The notes beneath the pieces are model-generated. The model made no database searches. It was not told the origin of the DNA and saw only the letters and a program-made list of their open reading frames with translations. Shown piece after piece: positions 19,201-28,900 of a stretch of 64,000 bases of DNA. Numbering within the stretch: the first letter of the stretch is position 1; each line of letters begins with the position of its first letter. The position numbers were made by a program, and so were the translations under genes. The stretch is from an uncultured Clostridia bacterium (GTDB lineage Bacteria; Bacillota; Clostridia; UMGS1883), in the NCBI GenBank assembly GCA_947626145.1, contig CANQRB010000007.1, positions 61,468 to 125,467 on the forward strand. The letters run 5' to 3'.

Positions 19201-19359
19201 TACTAATCCTTAATTAAAATCAGACACCGAGCGACGAGAATTTTTCGTGTCAGGCAAGGAAGAGGCCGCAGGCAATACTGTATGTATTGTCAAGGCCGAT
19301 GACGACGCATGACGCGGAAAAGGCCGTCGCAAATGTCTGATTTTAGTTGGGGATTAGTA
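19201..19359. mobile_element. Miniature foldback transposable element (MITE), copy 1
   Basis: The 159-bp element begins TACTAATCC and ends GGATTAGTA. Its terminal inverted repeats of about 26 bp extend over AAAATCAGACA/TGTCTGATTTT, and most of its length can fold back on itself, with a CAATAC/GTATTG tip. A copy of the same length lies at 50999-51157 with about ten mismatches. It encodes no protein. It lies directly after the stop of the gene at 19360-19668. Confidence 0.8.
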
Positions 19360-19668
19360 TTATTTTTCTTTTTTCAAGGCCTTTCTTATCCGGCCCTTCG
19401 GATCTTTATATAAGACGATTGCAAGCCATATCACCAGTGCGAGGGCAATCACGGACAGTCCGAGATAAGCGTCGTTCAGCATATCCGCCGGGGCGGGAGT
19501 AAAATACTCCGCCCCGACTTCTATGTATTCCGCAATCGCGTCCACCAGCCACATCAGCGCCGCGCCCCAAAGCATCAGCGCCAGCGTCCCCAGCTTCATT
19601 CTGCCCGAGGTGTTGTACCAGATCACCGTTACCGTGACAGCCGCGAAAACTGTTATTAAGAGCGTCAT
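19360..19668 (-). CDS. Small three-helix membrane protein of unknown function
   Basis: The 102-residue product has three hydrophobic segments at about residues 1-18, 24-45 and 66-88 and a basic tail ending RKALKKEK. I do not recognise a family. The stop abuts the foldback element. It follows another small membrane protein by 4 bases and precedes larE in the same direction, so a membrane role linked to the lar genes is possible but unproven. Confidence 0.65.
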   Translation of the reverse strand: MTLLITVFAAVTVTVIWYNTSGRMKLGTLALMLWGAALMWLVDAIAEYIEVGAEYFTPAPADMLNDAYLGLSVIALALVIWLAIVLYKDPKGRIRKALKKEK

Positions 19669-19672
19669 TCGT

Positions 19673-20026
19673 TTATGCCTGCAATTCCGCGCTTACAGGG
19701 CGTTTTTCTATCGCGTTTGTCGCGGCGACAATTCCGGCCCATACCGCGGTGACCAAAAGCGCCATTCCCACGCCGGACGTCGCCATTTCTCCCAGCATTG
19801 CGGCCGTGCCTGCGGGCGTGGCGGCGTTCGTCAGGAACGGGAACCAGGGCGTGACCTCTCCGTGCCAAACGTGCTCGAAAGCGAGGAGCGCGCTGCCGCC
19901 CCAAAGCATATTATTGAGCCAGTTCAGTCGTTTAATGAAAGGATTATGCGTTTCCTTTATGTCAGTGGATTTCTTTACAACCGTCGTTACGATTGCCTCT
20001 GTTGTTGGTACGATAAAGCATGCCAT
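19673..20026 (-). CDS. Small membrane protein of unknown function
   Basis: The 117-residue product starts MACFIVPTTEAIVTTVVKK and has two clear hydrophobic segments at about 40-52 and 86-108, plus a hydrophobic N-terminus. The ribosome binding site AAGGAGG and a perfect-spacing promoter (20070-20098) support the gene. It leads the run with the 19360 gene, larE, larB, larC, permease and LysR. I do not recognise the family. Confidence 0.7.
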   Translation of the reverse strand: MACFIVPTTEAIVTTVVKKSTDIKETHNPFIKRLNWLNNMLWGGSALLAFEHVWHGEVTPWFPFLTNAATPAGTAAMLGEMATSGVGMALLVTAVWAGIVAATNAIEKRPVSAELQA

Positions 20027-20069
20027 TTTATTTTCCTCCTTGTATTAAATATTGATTTATACTACCTGA

Positions 20070-20098
20070 ATTATACTCTTTTTCATGCGTTCTGTCAA
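20070..20098 (-). promoter_or_regulatory. Sigma-A promoter of the lar-linked operon
   Basis: On the minus strand: TTGACA (20093-20098), a 17-bp spacer and TATAAT (20070-20075). It begins only three bases after the stop of the DUF362 gene at 20101. Confidence 0.8.
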
Positions 20099-20100
20099 GT

Positions 20101-21552
20101 CTATTCGTCTATGCTGACTAAATTGTATGTTCTGCTTCCCAGCCCTATTTCCTCGGCGTGCTCGAGGGTGTGGAGGCCGTTGCGGCTCTCGATGCGCTGT
20201 ACGAGAGACTTGCCGTCGCCGTCCTTCTGTGCGTATACGAGGTCAAGGCAGGCCTGATCCAGCGCCACCGGGTCATAGGAGGCCAAAATTCCGATATCGT
20301 GCATATCCGGCTCGGAGGGGTTGCCGTCGCAGTCGCAGTCCACGGAAAGGCGGTTCATCACGTTGATATACACCACCCGTCCGTCAAACTGATTGACAAC
20401 GGCGCTGGTGGCGTCGCCCATGGATTCAAGGAACTTGTCCTGATCGCCGCCCCAGGGCGAGGTGTGGCTCTGCCCGCCGGAATGGATATAGCACTTGCCC
20501 TCAGTGGAGCCGATGCCAATTGACATATTCTTTATAGCTCCTCCATATCCCGCCATGGCGTGACCCTTGAAGTGGGCCAGCGAGATAAGGCTGTCATAGT
20601 TCGCAAGGTGAGCGCCCACATAATCCTCCGTAATGGTGGACTTGCCGTTTTCCGGCGTGGGTACGGGGATCACGAGGGAACCGTCCTCGTCCATAATGTC
20701 AGCGACACCGTTCTTTGATATGGCGTTAAGACCATGATCCTCTATAACTTGTTTATGCATGGCGGTATTGGAGCGGCTGCCTCCGTAGGCGGTGTTGCAC
20801 TCAACGATTGTACCGTCTACCTTTTTAACCAAGTCGCCGATAAGCTCCGGTCTTAAATAGTTGCTGTTCGGCGGCTCGCCGGTGGACATCTTCACCGCGA
20901 CGTTGCCCTGGGGCTCAAAGCCCAGCTTTTCATATATGGCAACGAGAGCCTCCGGGGTAATGCTCGTCGTCATGTACACCGTCGGAGCGTCGGCGTCGGG
21001 AGTTGTGTTTTCTTCCGCCGCCGCGTTTTCTTCCGCCGCGGGAGCGGTCACGGTGACGGTTTGAGTTTCCTGATCCCAGTCAACGCCCAGCTTAAAGCCC
21101 TCCGCTACAAAGCGTATGGGGAGCATGGTGCGCTCGTCGATGGCCACGGGGGCCACGTCCAGCGTCTGCGCCTCCTCATTGATATAGGCCGTGGTGCTGC
21201 CGATAACCATGGTGATTATGTCGCCGCCCAGCGCCAGCATCACCGTCTGAGTTTCCTGATCCCAGGTCACACTGCCGCCGAGGGCCTCAATGACCGCCCG
21301 AATGGGGAGCAGCGTCCGGCCGTTCTGGGCGATGGGAACAGTTCCTCTGCCGGGGTCGATTTCCTGCTCCGCTCCGTTGACGGTCATGGTGGGGCTGCCG
21401 ATTTGCAGCTTTATCACCGTGCCCGCGTCCGCCGCATGAGCCGTGTCCATAACGGCTCGGCCGCTGTGCCAGGCGTAAAGACCGAAGCCCAGGCAGATCA
21501 CCGCCACGGCCACCGCAAAGGCGATCAACCTTTTTGCACTCAATGTTTTCAT
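20101..21552 (-). CDS. Exported CuAO_N-DUF362 protein
   Basis: The 483-residue product has a signal or anchor segment at residues 9-28 and two copper-amine-oxidase-N-type units (about 46-170; NGRTLLPIRAVIEALGGSV and DERTMLPIRFVAEGFKLGV). An Ala/Glu-rich linker and a DUF362 domain (about 190-480) follow. No flavodoxin is present. The DUF362 part contains His331-x9-Lys341-x15-His357 in GHAMAGYGGAIKNMSIGIG, matching the spacing of LarA His174/Lys184/His200. The ribosome binding site is AAGGAGG. It stands just upstream of the lar-linked operon and is an attractive client for the cofactor, though its export argues for caution. DNA of the last third is nearly identical to parts of 52743-53600. Confidence 0.82.
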   Translation of the reverse strand: MKTLSAKRLIAFAVAVAVICLGFGLYAWHSGRAVMDTAHAADAGTVIKLQIGSPTMTVNGAEQEIDPGRGTVPIAQNGRTLLPIRAVIEALGGSVTWDQETQTVMLALGGDIITMVIGSTTAYINEEAQTLDVAPVAIDERTMLPIRFVAEGFKLGVDWDQETQTVTVTAPAAEENAAAEENTTPDADAPTVYMTTSITPEALVAIYEKLGFEPQGNVAVKMSTGEPPNSNYLRPELIGDLVKKVDGTIVECNTAYGGSRSNTAMHKQVIEDHGLNAISKNGVADIMDEDGSLVIPVPTPENGKSTITEDYVGAHLANYDSLISLAHFKGHAMAGYGGAIKNMSIGIGSTEGKCYIHSGGQSHTSPWGGDQDKFLESMGDATSAVVNQFDGRVVYINVMNRLSVDCDCDGNPSEPDMHDIGILASYDPVALDQACLDLVYAQKDGDGKSLVQRIESRNGLHTLEHAEEIGLGSRTYNLVSIDE

Positions 21553-21617
21553 ATAAAAAACCTCCTTTTTAATATGCCTATAAATATTTTACCACGCTTT
21601 TTCCAAAATGTAAAGCG

Positions 21618-23063
21618 TCAATTTTCGCTGTCGAGCCTGAACCAAAAATCCGTTATGCCTCCGTCGCAGTCCACGCCGTAGGTCGCGCCGTGGGCCTCAA
21701 GAATGGTGCTGACTATCGAAAGCCCTATACCGGTGCCGGCGCTTCGCCCGCCCTGATGCTGACTGCGCTGGTAACGCTCCCATATTATGGCCCTTTCATC
21801 CTCCGGAATCGGTTCGCCGGGGTTTTTGACTTCAAACAATACCCCTTTTTCATCGGCGGAAATCTTGACCTCGATCTCGCCGCCGCTTTCGGTGTGGTTT
21901 ATGGCGTTATACAAAAGGTTCCTTATGACCTGACAGAGCTTTGCGGCGTCGGCGTACACCGTCAGCTCATTCAGTTCGGTGTTGAGCTTTATGGTTATTT
22001 CATGCCGGGCGGCCTCCGCACCGCAGCGCCCGATTTCCACCTCGGCTATATCCAAAAGGTCATAGCGGTCGCAATTCAGCTTGAGATAGCCCGCCTGCAG
22101 CTGTGAATAGTCCAGAATATCGCTGACCATCTCGCTCATTCGTTTGGACTCGCTCACTATGAGGTTCAAATCCTCGCTCCGCTTTTTCTCGTCCTTCCAG
22201 TCTATGTCCCTCACCATTTCCGCATAGCCGCCGATGAGGGCCAGTGGCGAGCGGAGCTCGTGAGACACATTTGCTATGACCTCCTTGCGGAGCTTGTCCA
22301 CCTTGCGGAGGTTCACACCCAGCTCCTTTACGGACCTGGAAAGCCGGCCCAGCTCGTCGTTCATCTTAAGCTCCGGCACGTCAATGAGATTGCCCTTCGC
22401 CAGCTCGTCCACCGAGGCCTTTATTTTCTTGATGGGCTTCACAAAGCGCCGTGCCAGCAGGGCCGCCAGCAGCGCCGATGCCAGCGTCAGCAAAACGCTC
22501 AGAATTATCAGATGTCTGCGGTTTATGTCGATTATATTATACAGGGTCCCAAAGGAACGTATCACTATGAGGTACGCTTCCTTCCCCCCATAGGTCACCG
22601 GCACACCCGCCTCGTAAGCGTAGACCCGGCCCTTGTATTTTTCCTCCCGGCTGAAAGGACGCCGCGCCAGAATATCGTCGTAATATTCGCTGTTTTGCAG
22701 CATCCACCACACAAAGTTTTCCTCGGGCTCCTGAGCCATGTCCGCCGGATGGCCGTTGGAGTATAAGGCTATCAGCTCGCCGTCGCTGCCGGAAATCACC
22801 AGCTTTTCTCCAACCTTCATTCCAAGGTAGGCCAGCAGATCGCTGCCTTGCAGGTCCTCGCTTTCAAGGCGTTCCTTCACCGAGGCAAGGCCGTCGTCCA
22901 CTTCTTTTTCTTCGGAGGTTATGTGGCTCCTTTCCAGCACGACTACCTGCACCGTCCACATAAAGCCCACGGTGAATATCACCAACAGCATCATTATCAG
23001 CCACAGGCGCAGAGTCATTCCCGGCAGAAGCCTTTTACTCTTTGTATTCAAATTTATACCCAA
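21618..23063 (-). CDS. Sensor histidine kinase
   Basis: The 481-residue membrane kinase has two transmembrane segments (about 17-40 and 183-206) around an extracytoplasmic sensor, a HAMP region, the H-box NVSHELRSPLALIGGYAEM and the G-box motifs GTGIGLSIV. The frame overlaps the response regulator by 29 bases and starts at TTG 23063; a second TTG at 23051 is also possible, as in the paralog near 33.4 kb. The signal is unknown. The kinase resembles the one at 31933-33405 closely around the H-box. Confidence 0.9.
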   Translation of the reverse strand: MGINLNTKSKRLLPGMTLRLWLIMMLLVIFTVGFMWTVQVVVLERSHITSEEKEVDDGLASVKERLESEDLQGSDLLAYLGMKVGEKLVISGSDGELIALYSNGHPADMAQEPEENFVWWMLQNSEYYDDILARRPFSREEKYKGRVYAYEAGVPVTYGGKEAYLIVIRSFGTLYNIIDINRRHLIILSVLLTLASALLAALLARRFVKPIKKIKASVDELAKGNLIDVPELKMNDELGRLSRSVKELGVNLRKVDKLRKEVIANVSHELRSPLALIGGYAEMVRDIDWKDEKKRSEDLNLIVSESKRMSEMVSDILDYSQLQAGYLKLNCDRYDLLDIAEVEIGRCGAEAARHEITIKLNTELNELTVYADAAKLCQVIRNLLYNAINHTESGGEIEVKISADEKGVLFEVKNPGEPIPEDERAIIWERYQRSQHQGGRSAGTGIGLSIVSTILEAHGATYGVDCDGGITDFWFRLDSEN

Positions 23064-23700
23064 CTCCCCACACGGTCTGTATCATATCCCGATATTTGCC
23101 CAGATTGTCCCTGAGCTCCTTTATATGGGTATCAACCGTCCGGCTGTAGCCTATGAAGTCATAGCCCCACACCGATTCTATGAGCTGCTCCCGGTTGAGC
23201 ACCGCTCCCTTGCTCTTTGCCAGCGTCAGAAGCAGGTCAAACTGCTTGGGCGGCAGATCTACGCTTTTGCCGTCAATATATACGCTCCTCGCTGTCTCGG
23301 AAATGTAAAGTCCGCCGAAGCGCAGCTCCGTGGCAAGCTCGCCTTTGGTGCGCCGGAGTATGGCGTTGACCCTCGCCATCAGCTCCTGTGGGCTGAAGGG
23401 CTTTACCACATAATCGTCGGTCCCCAGCTCAAAGCCCCGGAGCTTGTCGTATTCCTCGCTTCTGGCCGTCAGCATTATCACCGGGGCGCGGGAATATTTG
23501 CGCATTTCGGCCAAGGTTTCAAACCCGTCAAGGCCGGGCATCATTATGTCCAGTATGATTATATCGAATTTATTGTTTCTCACAAGCGTTATCGCCTCGG
23601 CCCCGTTGTCTGTCTGTACACAGTCGAAGCCCTCGGCCCCGGCGTATGTATAGACAAGCTTCCGCAGGTGCCTGTCGTCGTCAACAATCAACATTTTCAT
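23035..23700 (-). CDS. OmpR-family response regulator
   Basis: The 221-residue protein has a receiver domain with phospho-acceptor Asp in IIILDIMMPGLDGFE, Thr and Lys in MLTARS and VVKPFSP, and a winged-helix domain ending RTVDTHIKELRDNLG. It is translated with the kinase downstream. Direct TGAGG/A repeats with an 11-bp period and a palindrome lie immediately upstream and fit autoregulation. Confidence 0.93.
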   Translation of the reverse strand: MKMLIVDDDRHLRKLVYTYAGAEGFDCVQTDNGAEAITLVRNNKFDIIILDIMMPGLDGFETLAEMRKYSRAPVIMLTARSEEYDKLRGFELGTDDYVVKPFSPQELMARVNAILRRTKGELATELRFGGLYISETARSVYIDGKSVDLPPKQFDLLLTLAKSKGAVLNREQLIESVWGYDFIGYSRTVDTHIKELRDNLGKYRDMIQTVWGVGYKFEYKE

Positions 23701-23740
23701 ATTTTTCCCCGCCCGTTACGAATTTCTGTTTTTATTGTAC

Positions 23741-23787
23741 AACAAATTTGTTAAAAAATTATGAGGAAAATGTGAGGATTGTGTGAG
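23741..23787 (-). promoter_or_regulatory. Putative response-regulator boxes upstream of the two-component system
   Basis: The palindrome AACAAATTTGTT (23741-23752) lies near the promoter. TGAG(G/A) recurs at 23762, 23773 and 23784, an 11-bp period that matches tandem OmpR/PhoB-type half-sites. Confidence 0.45.
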
Positions 23788-23847
23788 ATTTTTACGATTT
23801 ACTTTGTCAAACGGCCGTCCCGGCATATACGGGCGGCCGCTTTTTTA

Positions 23848-25941
23848 TTACATATTCCTTTCCCAAAAGGCCACGGCGTTATCTATCCAGCCCTCGGCCA
23901 CGGTTCCCGTGCCAAGGCCGAAGCCGTGGGGCAGACCCGCAAACACTTCTATCTCGGCGTCCGTTCCGTTGGCTTTTATGGCGTTTATGCGACGCTCCAT
24001 GGTGCGGTAATTGGCGATGCCGTCGCTTGTGCCCACGCAGTTGTAGGTGGGCGGCTCGTCGCCGGTGACTTCCGAATGGCCGGTGTACTGCATTATGACG
24101 GCGGCCGGCTTGGGATAGGACTTTTCGCCGTAATAGGCCGTGCCGTATGTGCCAAGGTCGGCGGCCATTCTCGCCCCGGCGCTGCCGCCCCAAAGGGAGT
24201 AGCCCGCAACATCCACCTGAAGCTCACCGGCGTTTTCATGCACAAAGGCGATGGCTCGGGCCAAATCCTCCATGGCGGTGTCCCAGCCGGGACGGTATAT
24301 CAGGGCAAAGGCGTTGTAGCCCTTTTTGCTCAGCTCCAAAGCGTGTGGAAAGCTGTCGTGCATCGCTCCCACGTAGGCAAACCCTCCGCCGGCGTTGCAG
24401 ATGGCGAACTTGGTGCCCGGCTCGCCCCGGAAAAAGAACAGGCCGGTGTTGCGCTTGGCGGGGTCAGCCGCCTTTTCGGCCTCGGTGTAAATGTCATAAA
24501 ACACCGTATCTCCGGCCTCCGCGTGTGACTTCATATAATTTGCTATCTCCACGGTCTTGTCCGGGTCGATATAGTTGTACCATGTCATGGACAGATCGCC
24601 CAGAGTGCTTCCGCCGTAATAGCCGCTGTTCACCGGGAACAGCAGCCGCCCGTAATCGCCGAAGGCGGGGTCGCTTATCACGTCGGAAATTTTTGTTTCG
24701 GCGGTGTAGGCGGCATATGAGGGGCCGCCGGTCGCGCCGTATTCGTTCCAAAAATATTTCAATCCGTTATAGCTGTATTCCATGCTCGCCAGACCGCCGT
24801 GGTCGTACCCTTCCTTTACACGGTAAATAAAGTTCTCATTTTCGGTAAAATACGCCGAGCCCCGCATCTTATCGACGCGATTGTTGACGTAGCTGTAAGC
24901 AAAATCATTCGTGCCGGTCATGACCCATACAAAATAATCGCTTTGATCCCGGCCCTCGGCGGCGCTGAATATGTTTTCATCATCAAGGGATGTGCCGCAG
25001 CTCATGGGCATAAAATAGTAGAAGTAGTCCAGGCAGTTCTGAAAGGTTCGCCACGTGGCTACCGAGCCCATGGAAAAGCCCCCGAAGCCCCGGTGCCGTC
25101 TGGAAGCGGCCAGCCCTTCCGGCGTCACGTCCGCGGCGTAGGTGCTGTACCTGCTTTCCGCCGCAGGCATCAGGTCGTTCACCAATTCGTTGTGAAACTG
25201 ACGGTTGAGCTGGAGGGCCAGGCTGAAGTTGTCGCTGTCCTGACCGTTTTCGTTGGTGTTGTTATACGTGGGACACACGATTATCATCGGCTGCATTTCG
25301 CCGTTCGCTATGGCGTTGTCAATAACGTTTTTAAAGGCTGAGGGCCTGCCCGGTACGCCGAGGGAGGTAGTCTCGTTGCTCCAGCCGCCGTGCATATAGT
25401 AAAAAATATTGTACTGCCTGCCTTCGTCATAGCCGTATGGGAGGTAGACTATGGCCCGCTTAGTAAGGGGACGGGTCTTGCTCTCGTATGAAAAGGACTC
25501 GTATGTGTCGTAATACAGCTCCTCAAGAGTTCCCGGCTCATTGGAGGCGTTATAATAGGACGCGGGGATTTCGTCAAGCTCCTCGCCGGGCAGGCGCTTA
25601 TTCCCCGCCTTCAGGCCGTCAAAGGTCAAAACGGAGGTAAGCGGTCTTAAGGTGTCCCTTTCCCAGGCAAAAATTTTCATCATATATTCGTCGCCGCTGT
25701 TTACGGCAAATTCGCCGTTCAAAGTGTTCACCTTCACCCCTTCCAGCCTGCCGCCGCTGTAGAGGGCGGCGGCTGTCAGCACACCGCCGGCGTCGGTTTT
25801 CGAGGTTATCGAAAACCTTATCGCGCCGCCGTCGAACACGGGCCGTTCGGCGCTGATTATATCACCGTCCTCCGCCGCGCCGCAGGCCGAACCCGTCATT
25901 ATCAGCGTCAGGCACAGGAGAGCGATAAAAATTCGTTTCAT
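23848..25941 (-). CDS. Double-esterase lipoprotein (feruloyl-esterase-like plus BD-FAE-like)
   Basis: The 697-residue lipoprotein (lipobox TGSAC) has a W-x-PL module at about 30-110 (MKIFAWERDTLRPLTSVL). A first esterase domain of the esterase D/XynZ type follows at about 135-400, with YLPYGYDEG, YYMHGGW and nucleophile GFSMGSVATW. A second alpha/beta hydrolase domain of the acetyl-esterase type occupies about 430-695, with LWGGSAGARMA and LPHGFGLGTG. Such pairs deacylate plant polysaccharides in some Firmicutes, but I cannot fix the substrate. It is the third gene of the operon 31658-23848, starting 18 bases after the previous stop behind GGGAGGGAG. Confidence 0.82.
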   Translation of the reverse strand: MKRIFIALLCLTLIMTGSACGAAEDGDIISAERPVFDGGAIRFSITSKTDAGGVLTAAALYSGGRLEGVKVNTLNGEFAVNSGDEYMMKIFAWERDTLRPLTSVLTFDGLKAGNKRLPGEELDEIPASYYNASNEPGTLEELYYDTYESFSYESKTRPLTKRAIVYLPYGYDEGRQYNIFYYMHGGWSNETTSLGVPGRPSAFKNVIDNAIANGEMQPMIIVCPTYNNTNENGQDSDNFSLALQLNRQFHNELVNDLMPAAESRYSTYAADVTPEGLAASRRHRGFGGFSMGSVATWRTFQNCLDYFYYFMPMSCGTSLDDENIFSAAEGRDQSDYFVWVMTGTNDFAYSYVNNRVDKMRGSAYFTENENFIYRVKEGYDHGGLASMEYSYNGLKYFWNEYGATGGPSYAAYTAETKISDVISDPAFGDYGRLLFPVNSGYYGGSTLGDLSMTWYNYIDPDKTVEIANYMKSHAEAGDTVFYDIYTEAEKAADPAKRNTGLFFFRGEPGTKFAICNAGGGFAYVGAMHDSFPHALELSKKGYNAFALIYRPGWDTAMEDLARAIAFVHENAGELQVDVAGYSLWGGSAGARMAADLGTYGTAYYGEKSYPKPAAVIMQYTGHSEVTGDEPPTYNCVGTSDGIANYRTMERRINAIKANGTDAEIEVFAGLPHGFGLGTGTVAEGWIDNAVAFWERNM

Positions 25942-25959
25942 AAAATCTCCCTCCCGCGT

Positions 25960-28900
25960 TTAATACTCATAATCGGGGGCCAGTATCTCAAGCAGCTCCT
26001 TATCGTGGTTGTGAGTGAGATAGGTCTCGTTGTCGAAGATCATCACCGCGCCGCCGCTCCGCGTATACGGCTCCCAGCTTGGAACTCCGTTCCCGCCCGG
26101 GTTACCGGTTCGGGCGAAGTTTATCCACGCCTGGCTCATCACCTCGGACAGCTTGCGGGCCTCTTCCGGGTCGCCGCTGACCTGGGTCTTGTCAACATTG
26201 TTGAACACGAAGGGTATCTCCGCCGTGTGATAGGAGGTTCCCCAGCTGAAAATGTAGGAGTAGACCGGCGCACCGTTCTGGTCGGCCTTGTGAGACATGA
26301 TCTTAAGTATGGGCATTCTTATGAGAGTGTCGATGTAAAGGGCGTTCTCCGGCTCCTCATTGGGATAGGCCTTGGCGAACTCCTCCATTACCCGCTGGGC
26401 GTCGTCGCCGTAGGTCTGACGCATACGCTCGTCAAGACCGGCGTTATCCTGCTGCCCACCGCCGAACATGGAACCCATTACCGTCCACTCGTTGAGGTTG
26501 GTGCCTATCAGGAGAGGAACATCTCTGCCCGCCTCGGCAAAGGAGTCCGCGGTCACCGGGTCGGTGGGCATATAATCGCCGTCCAAAACCGGCTCCCATT
26601 CCATGCTGTAGCCCGCGCCCAAAGCGGCGGGTATCTTAAACTCCTGCGCCGTCTGGGCAAGAGCCGCGTTGCCGGCCTCGTTGAGCCTGTCATAATCAAC
26701 GGTTTGCAGCTCCTCGATACGGTCGGGGGTTATGCCGAGCTCGCCGAGCATCAGCTCGGTGACTCTGCGGCTGGCCTCAAGGGAGGTGAACACCGGGCCG
26801 ACTGTCTCGGTGGCGCCGCTTTCGACGATGCCTTTATCGAACAGACCCTTTGCCTCGGGCGCGGTCATCAGGGCCAGCACCTTGGCGCCGCCGCCCGACT
26901 CGCCAAAAACGGTCACGTTGTCCGGATCGCCGCCGAACTGTTCGATATTGTCCCTTATCCACTTAAGGGCGTCAACTATGTCGGCGATGCCCACGTTGGC
27001 GGAATATTTATACTTGTCGCCGTAGGCCGAAAGGTCAAGATGGCCCATGAGGTTCAGCCTGTGATTGACCGAAACCACGACCACGTCGCCTTTACGGCTG
27101 AGGTTTTCGCCGTCAGTGGTGGTTTCGTTGGCCGTGCCGGAGGAAAAGCCGCCTCCGTGGAGCCACACCATAACCGGGCGTTTGCCGCCGTCAGCCAGTG
27201 CCGGCGTCCATATATTCAAATTCTGGCAGTTGTTGTCCGTGCCGCCCTGCACCATGCCCTGGGGCGACATTGGCCCGTATTCGAGAGCCGGTCGCACGCC
27301 TTCCCACGGGGTCACCTTTTCGGCCGGAACGAAGCGCTCCTTCGCCTCGGCGTAGGGAACGCCGAGATATGTATATATGCCGTTTCTGATCTCGCCCTGC
27401 ACAAGCCCCGCCTCGGTTTTTGCCACGGCGGACTGTTCGGTCGGGGCAACGGGGCCGCTTTCCCATGTCACGGCGTCGCTGCCGGGATTTCCGTTCACGG
27501 CTATGAAGGCAATCCCGCTTCCGCCGGCGGTTATTGAGTGAATTGCTCCGGGCTGAACGGTCAAAATGTCACCGGGCTTAAGCTCCTTTGTCTCGCCGTT
27601 TTCCGTGTAGCTGCCGCCGCCATTTGTGACGGCTATTATCTGACCGCCCTGATGGCTGTGGGGGCTTACCGACGCGCCGGCTTCAAGGGTGTAATTGTCC
27701 ACCTCCGGGCAGTTCCAGATGTTTTCATATTCCACAAGGGTGTTTTTATAGGCCGCGCCGTTAAGGCCCTGTGAAGTGTAAGCCTCGCCACGGGGGAACA
27801 CGGTGTTTCTCACTTCGGCGGTTCTGCCGGAGGCCTCCGCCTCGGCGACGTAGGTTTGGTATTCCTCGTCGCCGACCTTTTCGTACCAGTTGGTGGTACC
27901 AGCGCCCGGATTGGTGCTCAGCGCAATATGGGCAAACCAACTGTCATCGGCGGCGGCGTGAATGTGCTTCTGCCCCGGAGCTATCATTATAACGTCGCCG
28001 GGGAGCATATACCGTGCCGGTTCTCCCTCGGCCTTGAATATCCCTCTTCCCTCGGTCACAAGGAGTATCTGACCGCCGTCATGGCTGTGCCAGTCAGTCC
28101 TTGTGCATGGCTCGAAGGTCACCAGCCCGAAGGAGGGTATCTTCATTGTTTCGTCATAGCCGGTCATGAAATTCAGATATGACACGCCGGTGAAGTTGGG
28201 AACGGGATTTACCATTCCTCTGGGGAAAACGTAATCTATCGTGTCCGCGTCGATTACGGTCACGGTTTGGGTCTCTCCGTTCCACAGCACCGTAAAGCCG
28301 AAGCTCTCGGCGATGAAGCGGATGGGCAGCATAGTGCGTCCGTTTACTACGACGGGGGCAACGTCAAGGGTGCGTTCCTCGCCGTTAAGTAATGCGGCGG
28401 CCGAGTCTACCGTGAGCTTGATTTCGGTTCCGTTATAGGTAAGTGTCGCAGTACGGGACGCGTCGTCCCAGCTTACGCTGCCGCCGATGGCCTCCACGAA
28501 GGCCCGGACAGGCAGCAGGGTGCGTCCGTTTGTCACCATGGGTACGGTGCCCTCAGCGTCGATGGGAGCTTCTGCGCCGTTCACGGTCATGGTGGGACTT
28601 CCTATTGTCATGGTGACAACGGTCTTTTCCGGCTCGGGCAAATCGGCAAGGGCGGAATTTATCGCGCTCATGATGTTCAGCGTCCGGGGGAAGCCGTTGT
28701 ACGGCGTGGCCAGCAGAGCCGCCGCCAACATTCTGTCGCCGCTGTTTCCGGCGCTTATGCCCTCGGCCACCTTGGCGGGGACTTCGGCCTCCCGTCCGCC
28801 CTCAGCGGCAATTACCGCAAGGTCGATGAGGTTTTGCAGGGCTTTGTTATCGGAGGTTGGGGCGGCGGTTCCGTTTATTGCCGCTATCGTCGCCTCCGTG

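Noticed and set aside
15472..21552. A lactate racemase gene (larA) within the lar cluster
   Set aside because: No canonical Lar_N protein with the GTHRP motif is encoded; only DUF362 proteins with similar His/Lys spacing were found and are reported as a hypothesis.
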